The translations under genes were made by a program, and so were the position numbers. The notes under the pieces are model-generated. The model was given only the letters and a program-made list of their open reading frames with translations, searched no databases and was not told the origin of the DNA. A stretch of 64,000 nucleotides of DNA from Nitrospira sp. (GTDB lineage Bacteria; Nitrospirota; Nitrospiria; Nitrospirales; Nitrospiraceae), in the NCBI GenBank assembly GCA_016873435.1, contig VGXF01000007.1, positions 1 through 64,000 on the forward strand. The letters are read 5' to 3'. Positions 34,977 to 42,606 of the stretch are shown here, piece after piece (position 1 is the first letter of the stretch; each line of letters starts with the position of its first letter).

Positions 34977-36650
34977 TTAGCTAGTCACCGCGCCTTCGGA
35001 GGCGGAGGACACATGCCGGGCATACTTGGCCATCACGCCAGATTTATAACGCGCTACCGGCTGCTTGACCTTCTTGAGTCGTGCCTTGATCTCGGCCGTG
35101 GAGAGTTTCACGTCCAGCCGCCGCCTAGCGATGTCGAAGGTGATCGTGTCGCCGTTTTTCACGGCTGCGATGGGGCCGCCACGGACCGCTTCGGGCGTGA
35201 CGTGGCCGGCCATCAGGCCGTGCGTGGCGCCCGAGAAACGCCCGTCCGTCAATAACGCCACCGAATCGCCAAGCCCCTCGCCCACGATTGCCGCCGTCAC
35301 GCCAAGCATTTCGCGCATCCCCGGGCCGCCTGACGGGCCTTCGTAGCGGATCACGACCACGTCACCCGCCTTGATCTGCCGGGCCTTGACAGCCGCGAAG
35401 GCATCTTCCTCACGGTCGAAGACCTTCGCCGGTCCGGTGAACCTCATCATGGAGTGGCCTGCCACCTTCACGACGCAGCCCTCGGGAGCCAGATTGCCTT
35501 TCAGAATAACCAGGCCGCCGGTAGGCTTGATCGGATTGGACAGCAGCCGCAAGACCTGCTGGTCGGGTTTCTCAGCCGCCCGATCCGCTTCCTCACCGAT
35601 TGTTCGTCCGGTCACGGTCGGCTGGCCGGCATGCAGAATCCCAGCGTCCTTCAGCCGCTTGGCTACAAGTGTCGTACCGCCGGCAGCGTAGAGATCCGCT
35701 GCCATGAAGCGGCCTCCTGGCTTGAGATCGGCCAGGAGCGGGACTTTCCGGTTGATCTTGTCGAAGTCGTCGATCGTCAGCCGTACGCCGGTTTCCTTGG
35801 CGATGGCTAGTAGATGGAGCACCGCGTTCGTAGAGCCACCTGTCGTGGCCACAGCGGCGATGGCATTTTCAAGCGCCTTGCGCGTGATGATCTGGCGCGG
35901 GCGGAGGTCTTTTTTCACAAGCTCCATCACCATTTGCCCACACCGGAACGCGACATCGTCCTTGTGCGAGTCCATGGCCGGGACGCCATTCATGCCCATC
36001 GGCGAGATGCCGAGGAATTCGAAGGCGATGGCCATTGTGTTGGCCGTGAACTGGCCGCCGCAGGCGCCGGGGCCTGGACAGGCATGGTCTTCTAGATCTT
36101 TCAATTCCACGTCGGTCATCTTTCCCGACGCGTGCTTGCCGACCGCTTCGAAGACGTCTTGGATCGTGACGTCATGGCCCTGAAATTTTCCAGGCATGAT
36201 GGAGCCGCCGTAGAGCATGAGCGACGGCAGGTTGAGCCGTGCCAGGGCCATGACGGTGCCGGGGATTGTCTTGTCGCAGCCGGAGAGGGCTATGACGGCG
36301 TCGAACAAATGGCCACGTGCGACCAATTCGATCGAATCGGCGATCACCTCGCGGCTAATGAGCGACGCTTTCATGCCCTCCGTACCCATGGAGATACCGT
36401 CCGACACCGCGATCGTGTTGTATTCGATCGGCGTGCCGCCTGCCGCGCGGATGCCGGCCTTGACCCGTTCTGAGAGGCGGCGCAGGTGATAGTTGCAGGG
36501 CATGACCTCAATCCAGGTGTTGGCAACACCGACCAGCGGCTTGGAAAGGTCGGCGTCGGTAAATCCGACGGCTTTCAGCATAGCGCGGGCGGGAGCCCGA
36601 CCGGGGCCGTCCAGCAACTCGTGACTCTTGCAGCGTGGATCGTTCGTCAT
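34977..36650 (-). CDS. ilvD: Dihydroxy-acid dehydratase
   Basis: A 557-residue iron-sulfur dehydratase in valine, leucine and isoleucine synthesis. Cluster cysteine motifs are [12 protein letters not shown] (about 123-134) and [20 protein letters not shown]. The family's [18 protein letters not shown] and [23 protein letters not shown] are also present. Length is normal. An AAGGAGC site lies before the ATG. It is transcribed on its own or with the upstream FNR-like gene, 60 bases away on the same strand. Confidence 0.97.
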   Translation of the reverse strand: MTNDPRCKSHELLDGPGRAPARAMLKAVGFTDADLSKPLVGVANTWIEVMPCNYHLRRLSERVKAGIRAAGGTPIEYNTIAVSDGISMGTEGMKASLISREVIADSIELVARGHLFDAVIALSGCDKTIPGTVMALARLNLPSLMLYGGSIMPGKFQGHDVTIQDVFEAVGKHASGKMTDVELKDLEDHACPGPGACGGQFTANTMAIAFEFLGISPMGMNGVPAMDSHKDDVAFRCGQMVMELVKKDLRPRQIITRKALENAIAAVATTGGSTNAVLHLLAIAKETGVRLTIDDFDKINRKVPLLADLKPGGRFMAADLYAAGGTTLVAKRLKDAGILHAGQPTVTGRTIGEEADRAAEKPDQQVLRLLSNPIKPTGGLVILKGNLAPEGCVVKVAGHSMMRFTGPAKVFDREEDAFAAVKARQIKAGDVVVIRYEGPSGGPGMREMLGVTAAIVGEGLGDSVALLTDGRFSGATHGLMAGHVTPEAVRGGPIAAVKNGDTITFDIARRRLDVKLSTAEIKARLKKVKQPVARYKSGVMAKYARHVSSASEGAVTS

Positions 36651-36710
36651 GAGGGCTCCTTACTCCTGGAACTTTGAGGGGTGCACTTTCTCATAGACGG
36701 AGCAAAACGG

Positions 36711-37454
36711 TCAACGGGACTCGGCAGGCGGCACCAGCGCATCATCATAATACTTTTCTTGGTAGATCGGGCAGAGGCCCTTCGCATTGATCAGTGCTGC
36801 CACCTCAGTAATCATGCCGCTGTTCCCGCACAGGTACACGGCCAGAGTTGCAACGGTAGTCACCTTTTCCGCAACCAGCTTCGTTACGCGGCCGGTGGCT
36901 CCGGTCCAACCAGGCTCGGGCTGTGAGAGGGTGGTGACAAACGAAAAGTTCTGGTGCTGGGCAGCCAGACCGGCCAGCGCATCCTGATAATAGAGATCCC
37001 GCTGGCTTCGCAGGCCCCACAGCAGCGTGATCGTTCGCTCAAAACCCCGTTCGAGACAGTCGTGCAGCATGGACCAGACTGGCGCGATGCCGGTGCCGGT
37101 GGCGACGAATAGGAGATCCTTTGACGGATCATCCCGCAGATAGAAATTTCCAGCCGGGCCCTTAAACTGTGTCTCGTCGCCGTCCGTGAGGCTGAATAAA
37201 TAGGTTGTGCCGGGTCCGCTCGTAACTTGATTGAGCACCAGGGTCATGGTGTCGCGTCTAGAAGGCGGGGAGGCAATGGAGTAGGGGCGCGTCACCGCCC
37301 GGCCGGTCACGGGATTCGGCACGTTGAAGGAGACGAACTGCCCCGCCTTGAACGGCATCTCCTTCGGCTCCAGGAGGCGCAGACTGATTTCGCGAACGTC
37401 GTGCGTCAGGTTCCTGATGGCGACGGTCCTGGCGGTGAATAGCTGGATGGCCAT
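36711..37454 (-). CDS. FAD/NAD(P)-binding ferredoxin reductase-like protein
   Basis: A 247-residue two-domain flavoprotein of the FNR family. FAD-binding RPYSIAS lies at about 60-66 and the pyridine nucleotide GTGIAP at about 117-122; YLCGNSGMI is the C-terminal NAD(P) motif. No extra iron-sulfur domain is fused. It could pass electrons between NAD(P)H and a ferredoxin or flavodoxin; the specificity is unresolved. Its start is only 7 bases downstream of a strong hairpin in the mRNA direction (37462-37497), which carries the only GGAGAG near it. Confidence 0.85.
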   Translation of the reverse strand: MAIQLFTARTVAIRNLTHDVREISLRLLEPKEMPFKAGQFVSFNVPNPVTGRAVTRPYSIASPPSRRDTMTLVLNQVTSGPGTTYLFSLTDGDETQFKGPAGNFYLRDDPSKDLLFVATGTGIAPVWSMLHDCLERGFERTITLLWGLRSQRDLYYQDALAGLAAQHQNFSFVTTLSQPEPGWTGATGRVTKLVAEKVTTVATLAVYLCGNSGMITEVAALINAKGLCPIYQEKYYDDALVPPAESR

Positions 37455-37461
37455 AGAAATA

Positions 37462-37497
37462 ACGACGCTCTCCGACAGAACCGCCGGAGAGCGTCGT
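37462..37497 (-). terminator. Strong 13-bp hairpin upstream of the FNR-like gene
   Basis: ACGACGCTCTCCG pairs perfectly with CGGAGAGCGTCGT around a 10-base loop. On the minus strand TTATTTCT follows, so it can terminate the PepSY transcript. It also encloses GGAGAG, the only visible ribosome binding candidate for the FNR-like start. Confidence 0.7.
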
Positions 37498-37512
37498 GGT
37501 GTCCTCGCGGCG

Positions 37513-37869
37513 TTACTTCTTGCCTTTGCTCTTCTTCTCGTCCTTCTTGGCTTCGACGTCGATTACGGCTCCGGTAGCGGCATCGATATGGACTTCCGAG
37601 ATTTTGCCGTCCGCGCCGACAACCTCCACCTCCCAGATTGTCTTGTCGTGCTTCTTTTCCAATTCGACTTCGACGACCGTGCCCGGCACCTTTTCCGTCG
37701 CGGTTCTGATAGCCTGATCCGCCGTGACCGTGGCACCCTTGACCATGTCGGCGACGTTGCCTTCCTCTTCGCTCTTGCCCTTCTTGTCGCTCCAAGCCGG
37801 TCCGGCGAGGAGGAGACTGGAACCGATTAGCACGGTAAACATGGTCACGTACAGTCTGGATGTATGCAT
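37513..37869 (-). CDS. PepSY-domain secreted protein
   Basis: A protein of about 118 residues with a signal peptide (MHTSRLYVTMFTVLIGSSLLLAGPAWS) and one PepSY domain (QAIRTATEKVPGTVVEVELE..WEVEVVGADGKISEVHIDAATGAVI). PepSY domains occur in periplasmic protease inhibitors and envelope proteins. The tail is Lys/Glu-rich. The inner ATG at 37869 is preceded by GGAAGG; the longer frame adds ten residues before the signal peptide. It lies 30 bases after the Spy-like gene and is probably in the same operon. Confidence 0.85.
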   Translation of the reverse strand: MHTSRLYVTMFTVLIGSSLLLAGPAWSDKKGKSEEEGNVADMVKGATVTADQAIRTATEKVPGTVVEVELEKKHDKTIWEVEVVGADGKISEVHIDAATGAVIDVEAKKDEKKSKGKK

Positions 37870-37899
37870 GGCGGTTTCCTTCCGTAATGAGGCGATCAT

Positions 37900-38466
37900 T
37901 TAGTGCACGGGCATCTGTTCTTGGCCATGACCGGCTCCCCCCGGTATCATGCCCCCGCGGTGGCCCCCGTCCTTGCGACGCTCACTGCGCATCTTCATCA
38001 TTTTTTCGTGCTCAGCTTTTTCCTTGTCCCGCTGCTCTGGCGTGAGCAGCGCCATGGCCTCCCGGCGCGCCTTGATGGCTGAGAGGTGGAGGCTGACTTC
38101 AAGATCGGCCCCCTTCCGGAGCTTCGCCTCGATCGCGGCCAGGTCTGCTTTCTCATCATGAGCCAGTTCGTGCATCTCGCGTTGCGCGATCTCCATTTCA
38201 GCCTCAGTGCGGATGCGCGTCTTGTCCATCTCGAGCTGGAGAGTCTTGATCTTGTTGACCTGGTCCTCCGACAGGCCGATCTCCTTTTGGTGCATCAGCA
38301 GATGGCGGAGAAAATGGCCCGGCCCTCCGTGCCGACCCGTCATTCCTTCGCCGTGCCCGCCGCCGTAGCCCTTGCCGTGCTCTTTCAGTCCCCCCGGCTC
38401 GTTCGCCCACGCCGGCGCGGCCGTCAGGGCCAGGGCCAGCATCGCACAACCGATCCATCGTGTCAT
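37900..38466 (-). CDS. Spy/CpxP-family periplasmic protein
   Basis: A 188-residue protein with a signal peptide (LALALTAAPAWA), a Gly/His-rich segment (about 30-55) that could bind metal, and a helical LTXXQ-type core (EIGLSEDQVNKIKTLQLEMD; ALLTPEQRDKEKAEHEKM). Family members are periplasmic chaperones or metal-stress sensors. The tail is again Gly/His-rich. MarC follows upstream on the same strand with 17 bases between, so the stretch from 37513 to 40111 looks like an envelope-stress operon. Confidence 0.82.
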   Translation of the reverse strand: MTRWIGCAMLALALTAAPAWANEPGGLKEHGKGYGGGHGEGMTGRHGGPGHFLRHLLMHQKEIGLSEDQVNKIKTLQLEMDKTRIRTEAEMEIAQREMHELAHDEKADLAAIEAKLRKGADLEVSLHLSAIKARREAMALLTPEQRDKEKAEHEKMMKMRSERRKDGGHRGGMIPGGAGHGQEQMPVH

Positions 38467-38483
38467 AAGCCCGCTCCTTTCTC

Positions 38484-39128
38484 TTACCTCCCCAGTAATC
38501 CGCCTTCTGATTTCAGGGCATTAAAAATAAACTGAATTGCCAGCGCCGCCAGCAACAGTCCCATCAACCGCGTGACGATCCGCTCCGCGATCGGGTTCAG
38601 CCAGGAGGACGCGCCCTTCGCGGCAACAGCAAAGGTTGCGTAGCTGAGCAGCCCGACGGCGAACACGCAGGCCAGCAGCACGCCGCGATAGGTCCAGTCG
38701 GGTGCCTGCGATTCCAGCAGTATCACCGCTGAAATCGCGCCGGGGCCAGCCATCATGGGAATGGCTAGCGGCGTGATGGCGATGTCGTCCTTGCACGCGC
38801 CGGCCGCGGTCTCCTCCGCCGTTTCCTGCACGGCGGAGCGCTGCGCGCGCAGCATATCTAGCGCAACCAGGAGCAGGACCAATCCACCGGCTGCCTGAAG
38901 GGCGGGAAGCGAGACGCCCAGCGCGCGGAAGAGCCCCTGTCCGATCAAGGCGAACAGGGTGAGAATGCCGATGGTGGCCGCGCAAGCAACCTGCGCCATG
39001 CGCAGCCGCTGGGTTACGGTGTCCTGCGCCGTCATGGAGAGAAATGCCGGCACGGCAGCGATCGAGTCGACAATCAAAAACAGCGATCCGAACGAGAACA
39101 GGGCATATTCCGTGTGCGACATCGTCAT
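38484..39128 (-). CDS. MarC-family integral membrane protein
   Basis: A 214-residue protein with six predicted hydrophobic segments, the MarC/NAAT layout (FGSLFLIVDSIAAVPAFLSM; TPLAIPMMAGPGAISAVILL). The family was once tied to multidrug resistance and its transport role is uncertain. It has no signal peptide; the N-terminus is short. Its start codon overlaps the stop of the DnaJ-like gene (ATGA), so it is translationally coupled. Confidence 0.88.
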   Translation of the reverse strand: MTMSHTEYALFSFGSLFLIVDSIAAVPAFLSMTAQDTVTQRLRMAQVACAATIGILTLFALIGQGLFRALGVSLPALQAAGGLVLLLVALDMLRAQRSAVQETAEETAAGACKDDIAITPLAIPMMAGPGAISAVILLESQAPDWTYRGVLLACVFAVGLLSYATFAVAAKGASSWLNPIAERIVTRLMGLLLAALAIQFIFNALKSEGGLLGR

Positions 39129-40111
39129 GATTGCACCTGTCCGGCGGTGCGCAGCAGGGCGTGGCGCGGATCGGGACGCGCCACCTTCCTCAACCGCTCG
39201 TAGAGTCCGCGTTCCTCATCGGAGAGATCAGCCGGCATCACGATCTGCACGGTGAAGAACAGATCGCCTTTGCCCCCGGAGGCCGTCGGCAGGCCCTTGC
39301 CCTTGAGCCGCAGCTTGCTGTCGGCGCGGCTGCCGGGTGGGACTTTCACGCGCACCGGATCGGCCAGCGTCGGCGCCAGCACTTCTGCGCCCAGCGCCGC
39401 TTCCCAGGGCCAGACGGGGAGGGTGACGTAGAGATCGGCGCCCTCGCGTTTGAACACCGGGTCCGGCACAATCTGCACGCGCAGGTAGAGATCGCCGTCC
39501 TTGCCGCCGCCGCGTCCGGCCGCGCCCTTGCCCGGTACGCGCACGCGCATGGCGTCCTGCACACCGGCCGGGATTTTGACATCGATAATCTTTGATTCCA
39601 TGCGGCCGTTTGGGCCGCTGGGGTCCGTGACCTCCACGCGGTGGGTCACGCCCGTGAGCACCTCGCGCAGCGTCAGCTTTGCCTCGGTTTCCAGGTCCTG
39701 GCCCGCCGTGGCGGTCTGGCGGAATCCCGCGCCGCCACGCCCGCCGAATAGATTTGCAAAGACGTCGCCGAATTCAAAACCCTGGTCGGCCGTGAAGCCC
39801 CCCCGTTGCTGCCAGCCACCGCCATATCCCGCTCCGGCGCCGGTCTGCTGGTGGGCCTTTTCGTAGGCCCCGACGTCCTGCCAGCGATGTCCGTAGCGGT
39901 CGTACTTTTTCCTGGTTTTGGGATCGCCGATGACCTCGTGCGCCTCATTCAGTTCCTTAAACTTCTTTTCCATCTCGACCTTGCGGTTGCCGGTATGGAG
40001 GTCGGGATGGTACTGGCGGGCCAGCTTGCGATAGGCCTTTTTAATGTCGTCGGGCGTGGCAGTGCGCGGCACGCCTAGGATGTGGTAGTAGTCACGTTGC
40101 GTCGTTGGCAT
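39125..40111 (-). CDS. CbpA-like DnaJ co-chaperone
   Basis: A 328-residue J-domain protein. The J domain (residues 1-75) has HPD in YHPDLHTGN; a Gly/Phe-rich stretch follows (GAGYGGGWQQRGG) and then two C-terminal beta domains (LTLREVLTGVTHRVEV; VPGKGAAGRGGGKDGDLYLRV). The zinc-finger domain of DnaJ proper is missing, so it is the CbpA/class B type. It stimulates DnaK. The ATG at 40111 is preceded by AGGTGGAGAA. Confidence 0.92.
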   Translation of the reverse strand: MPTTQRDYYHILGVPRTATPDDIKKAYRKLARQYHPDLHTGNRKVEMEKKFKELNEAHEVIGDPKTRKKYDRYGHRWQDVGAYEKAHQQTGAGAGYGGGWQQRGGFTADQGFEFGDVFANLFGGRGGAGFRQTATAGQDLETEAKLTLREVLTGVTHRVEVTDPSGPNGRMESKIIDVKIPAGVQDAMRVRVPGKGAAGRGGGKDGDLYLRVQIVPDPVFKREGADLYVTLPVWPWEAALGAEVLAPTLADPVRVKVPPGSRADSKLRLKGKGLPTASGGKGDLFFTVQIVMPADLSDEERGLYERLRKVARPDPRHALLRTAGQVQS

Positions 40112-40240
40112 CGGTTCTCCACCTAATCGTACTTGAAGCTTACGGCGTCAGGAAGGGCTTTGCAAGAAGGGGCTAGCGGGCAGCTACAAGTAAGTCGTAC
40201 ATAGCCGGCCTAGGGTGGGCAGGCCTCGCCGGGCTATCAA

Positions 40241-41197
40241 CTATTGACTCACTTTCGCGCGAACCATCATTTTGCAATAGGAGCAGATGAGACCGGTGGT
40301 CGGCTGGCCGCACGTGGTGCAGGGATGAAGCGACGCACGATCCTTGTCAGCTATGAAATCGGCGGAGGGCGCGGCCGTAGTCTGCCCTTCGACACGGCTT
40401 AGGGCAGATCGGTCGAGGAAACCGAGAAAGAACCGGTGTTTAGTGCCAGGGGATTCGGTTTCGAGGCGGTTGAGTGCCTCCTTATAAAGCAGCATCGAGG
40501 ACCCTTTGGCCATGGGACATTCCTCGACGATGTAATCAATCCGGTTGAGTACGGCGTAGGCGGCCGCTTCACGTTCGGCGATCCGGTAGAGCGGCTTCAC
40601 TTTTTTCGCGAAGCCTTCGAGCGAGGCCGGCAGGCTGGGCGACTGCTTGTCCAGATACTCCGCCTGCCAGTGCAGGACGTTGCCCAGCAGGCGGGCCGCC
40701 TCGTCGTCCAGATTGTGGCCGGTCGCCATGACATCGTAGTCCTGCTCCACTGCCGTCTTGTTGAAGTGGTAGCGCTTGATCGTTCCACACGTGGCGCAGG
40801 TCGGGCGGTGGACAAGTTGCGAGAGTTCCTTGATGCCTGCGCCCTCTGTTGCCTGCACCGTATGGACCAGCAGTTTCGATCCGTGTGGGGCGGCCACGGT
40901 CTCGGCAAAGCGCTCCACCTTTTGTTTTGATATCGTCGAATAGCCGGGAATGCCAAGGTCGACGTAGAGCGCGTCAGCCGTGTAGCCGAGTTTCAGCAAA
41001 ATGTCCCAGAGGGCCAGGCTATCCTTGCCACCTGACACAGCGACGAGAATGCGGTCGCCCTTGCCGAACATGCGGTCATGCTTGATCGCGTAGCGTACTT
41101 GATCGTGGACGTAGGCGTTAAAACAGGGCGGGCAGAAGGCGGCATTGTGCCGGGGAAGATCGAGAACCGCCTTGGTTTTACATTTGGTGCAATTCAT
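40241..41197 (-). CDS. TtuA/Ncs6-type tRNA 2-thiolation ATPase
   Basis: A PP-loop enzyme of about 318 residues that thiolates a uridine in tRNA. Two zinc fingers flank the core: CTKC...CPPC at the N-terminus and CTTC...CSYC at the C-terminus. The PP loop is AVSGGKDSLALWD; CATC carries the paired catalytic cysteines; TGHNLDDEAARLLGN is the second nucleotide motif. A 71-base gap separates it from the ubiquitin-like gene on the same strand, matching TtuA with its sulfur donor TtuB. Whether position 54 or 34 is modified is not visible. Start at 41197, where the first finger begins. Confidence 0.9.
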   Translation of the reverse strand: MNCTKCKTKAVLDLPRHNAAFCPPCFNAYVHDQVRYAIKHDRMFGKGDRILVAVSGGKDSLALWDILLKLGYTADALYVDLGIPGYSTISKQKVERFAETVAAPHGSKLLVHTVQATEGAGIKELSQLVHRPTCATCGTIKRYHFNKTAVEQDYDVMATGHNLDDEAARLLGNVLHWQAEYLDKQSPSLPASLEGFAKKVKPLYRIAEREAAAYAVLNRIDYIVEECPMAKGSSMLLYKEALNRLETESPGTKHRFFLGFLDRSALSRVEGQTTAAPSADFIADKDRASLHPCTTCGQPTTGLICSYCKMMVRAKVSQ

Positions 41198-41284
41198 ACT
41201 ACTCAACGCAGAATGATGATGGCGGACCACTGAACGGCCGGTTCGGATGTTCGGTCAGCGTTCATGCGTCGTCGTTTCGCGGTG

Positions 41285-41479
41285 TCACCCGCCTGAGATC
41301 ACCGGTCGAATCTCCACCCGGTCCTCATCAGCCAGGATATCATCTTCGGTCACCAAATCGTCGCCACGGATGACGAGATGGGCTTCCTGCACAAGGTTGA
41401 GCTCGTGCAGCATATCCTTGACCCGCTTGGGCCCCTTGATTGTCACCGATCGTTCGGGATGACTGAGCTTGACTTGCAT
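41285..41479 (-). CDS. Ubiquitin-like sulfur carrier (TtuB/MoaD-ThiS type)
   Basis: A 64-residue beta-grasp protein (MQVKLSHPERSVTIKGPKRV, then ADEDRVEIRPVISGG) ending in the Gly-Gly needed for thiocarboxylation. It lies immediately upstream of the TtuA-like gene on the same strand. It resembles TtuB, which delivers sulfur for tRNA thiolation; an E1-like activating enzyme must be elsewhere. The inner ATG at 41479 is chosen because the longer frame adds seven residues unlike the family. Confidence 0.85.
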   Translation of the reverse strand: MQVKLSHPERSVTIKGPKRVKDMLHELNLVQEAHLVIRGDDLVTEDDILADEDRVEIRPVISGG

Positions 41480-41519
41480 GGGACGATGATACGCCCGCAT
41501 GCGGAACGGGGCAAGGGGG

Positions 41520-42524
41520 CTAGAGGTCTATTTCACGCAGGAATTTTGCAGCTTCCTCCGGCGTGACCGGATTGATGTAGAAATCGGTGCCCGACTGGAA
41601 GCCGGCCACCGGTGTGAGTTTGGGAATGAGTTCGATGTGCCAGTGATAGTAGTCGCCAGTCTTTTCGTGCAGCGGGGAGGTGTGTAGGACGAAATTGTAG
41701 GCCGGCCGCCGGACTGCCCGGTCCATGCGTCGCAGCGTCTCGGAGAGGATCAGCGCCAGCATCTCAAGCTGGCTTTCCTGGCTTTCTTCGAAGTAGGCAG
41801 CGTGGCGTTTCGGGAGAATCCACATCTCGAAGGGATAGCGCGACGCAAAGGGCGTCACGCAGACAAACTCCGGATTCTCCGCCACGATGCGCTCGCGGTC
41901 GGACAGTTCCTGCCGAATGATGTCACAGTAAATGCAGCGCTCCTTGTGCTGGTAGTGCGCTCGACAGCTGTCGAGTTCCGTCAGCACGCTGGTCGGGATG
42001 ACGGGAAGTGCGATCAGCTGAGAGTGCGTGTGTTCCAGCGTCGCACCCGCGGCGGCCCCGTGATTTTTAAAGACGAGGATGTAGCGGAAGCGCAGGTCGC
42101 GCTTGAGATCCGCCATCCGGTCGCGGTAGGCCCGGAGCACGCCTGTGATGTGCTTGGCCGGTAGGTCAGCCAGCATGTCCTTGTGATCCGGTGTTTCAAT
42201 GATGACTTCGTGCGCACCGACGCCGTTCATTCGGTCGTACAGCCCGATCCCCTCGCGGCCCATTTCGCCCTCCACTTGCAGCGCCGGATATTTGTTCGGG
42301 ACAACGCGGACCGTCCAGCCGGGCGAGTTCGCCGTGCCGCCCTGCGGCCGGTAGGCCAGTACTTCGTTGGGCGTCAGCGATTCCTGCCCAGGGCAAAAGG
42401 GGCAGCGCGCCGTGGACGGCTGGCGCGCCGGCTCGGCCGGATAAAAGTCGCGCGGACGTCCGGCCCGCTCGGTCGAGATGATGACCCACCGCCCGACGAT
42501 GGGGTCCCGGCGCAGGTCAGGCAT
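41520..42524 (-). CDS. galT: Galactose-1-phosphate uridylyltransferase
   Basis: A 334-residue enzyme of the GalT/HIT superfamily (Leloir pathway). It opens with DPIVGRWVIISTERAGRPRDF; the zinc-site CPFCPG follows; the active-site HxHxQ is present as HTHSQ. YRDRMADLKRDLRFRYILVFKNHG is typical. Repeated TGTTGAA heptamers lie just upstream of the start. It sits between the TtuB gene and the GH57 gene, and may serve nucleotide-sugar or glycogen metabolism. Confidence 0.92.
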   Translation of the reverse strand: MPDLRRDPIVGRWVIISTERAGRPRDFYPAEPARQPSTARCPFCPGQESLTPNEVLAYRPQGGTANSPGWTVRVVPNKYPALQVEGEMGREGIGLYDRMNGVGAHEVIIETPDHKDMLADLPAKHITGVLRAYRDRMADLKRDLRFRYILVFKNHGAAAGATLEHTHSQLIALPVIPTSVLTELDSCRAHYQHKERCIYCDIIRQELSDRERIVAENPEFVCVTPFASRYPFEMWILPKRHAAYFEESQESQLEMLALILSETLRRMDRAVRRPAYNFVLHTSPLHEKTGDYYHWHIELIPKLTPVAGFQSGTDFYINPVTPEEAAKFLREIDL

Positions 42525-42537
42525 GGCCTTCCGAAAA

Positions 42538-42565
42538 TGTTGAAGGATAAATTTTCAATGTTGAA
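42538..42565. repeat. Heptad-spaced repeat upstream of galT
   Basis: TGTTGAA occurs at 42538-42544 and again at 42559-42565, exactly three heptads apart, with AT-rich related sequence between. It lies in the 82-base galT-GH57 gap and resembles the other 7-bp-period repeats of the window. Confidence 0.45.
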
Positions 42566-42606
42566 TTAAACGGGGACTGTTTCAATGCACAACTCAACTT
42601 TGCGCG

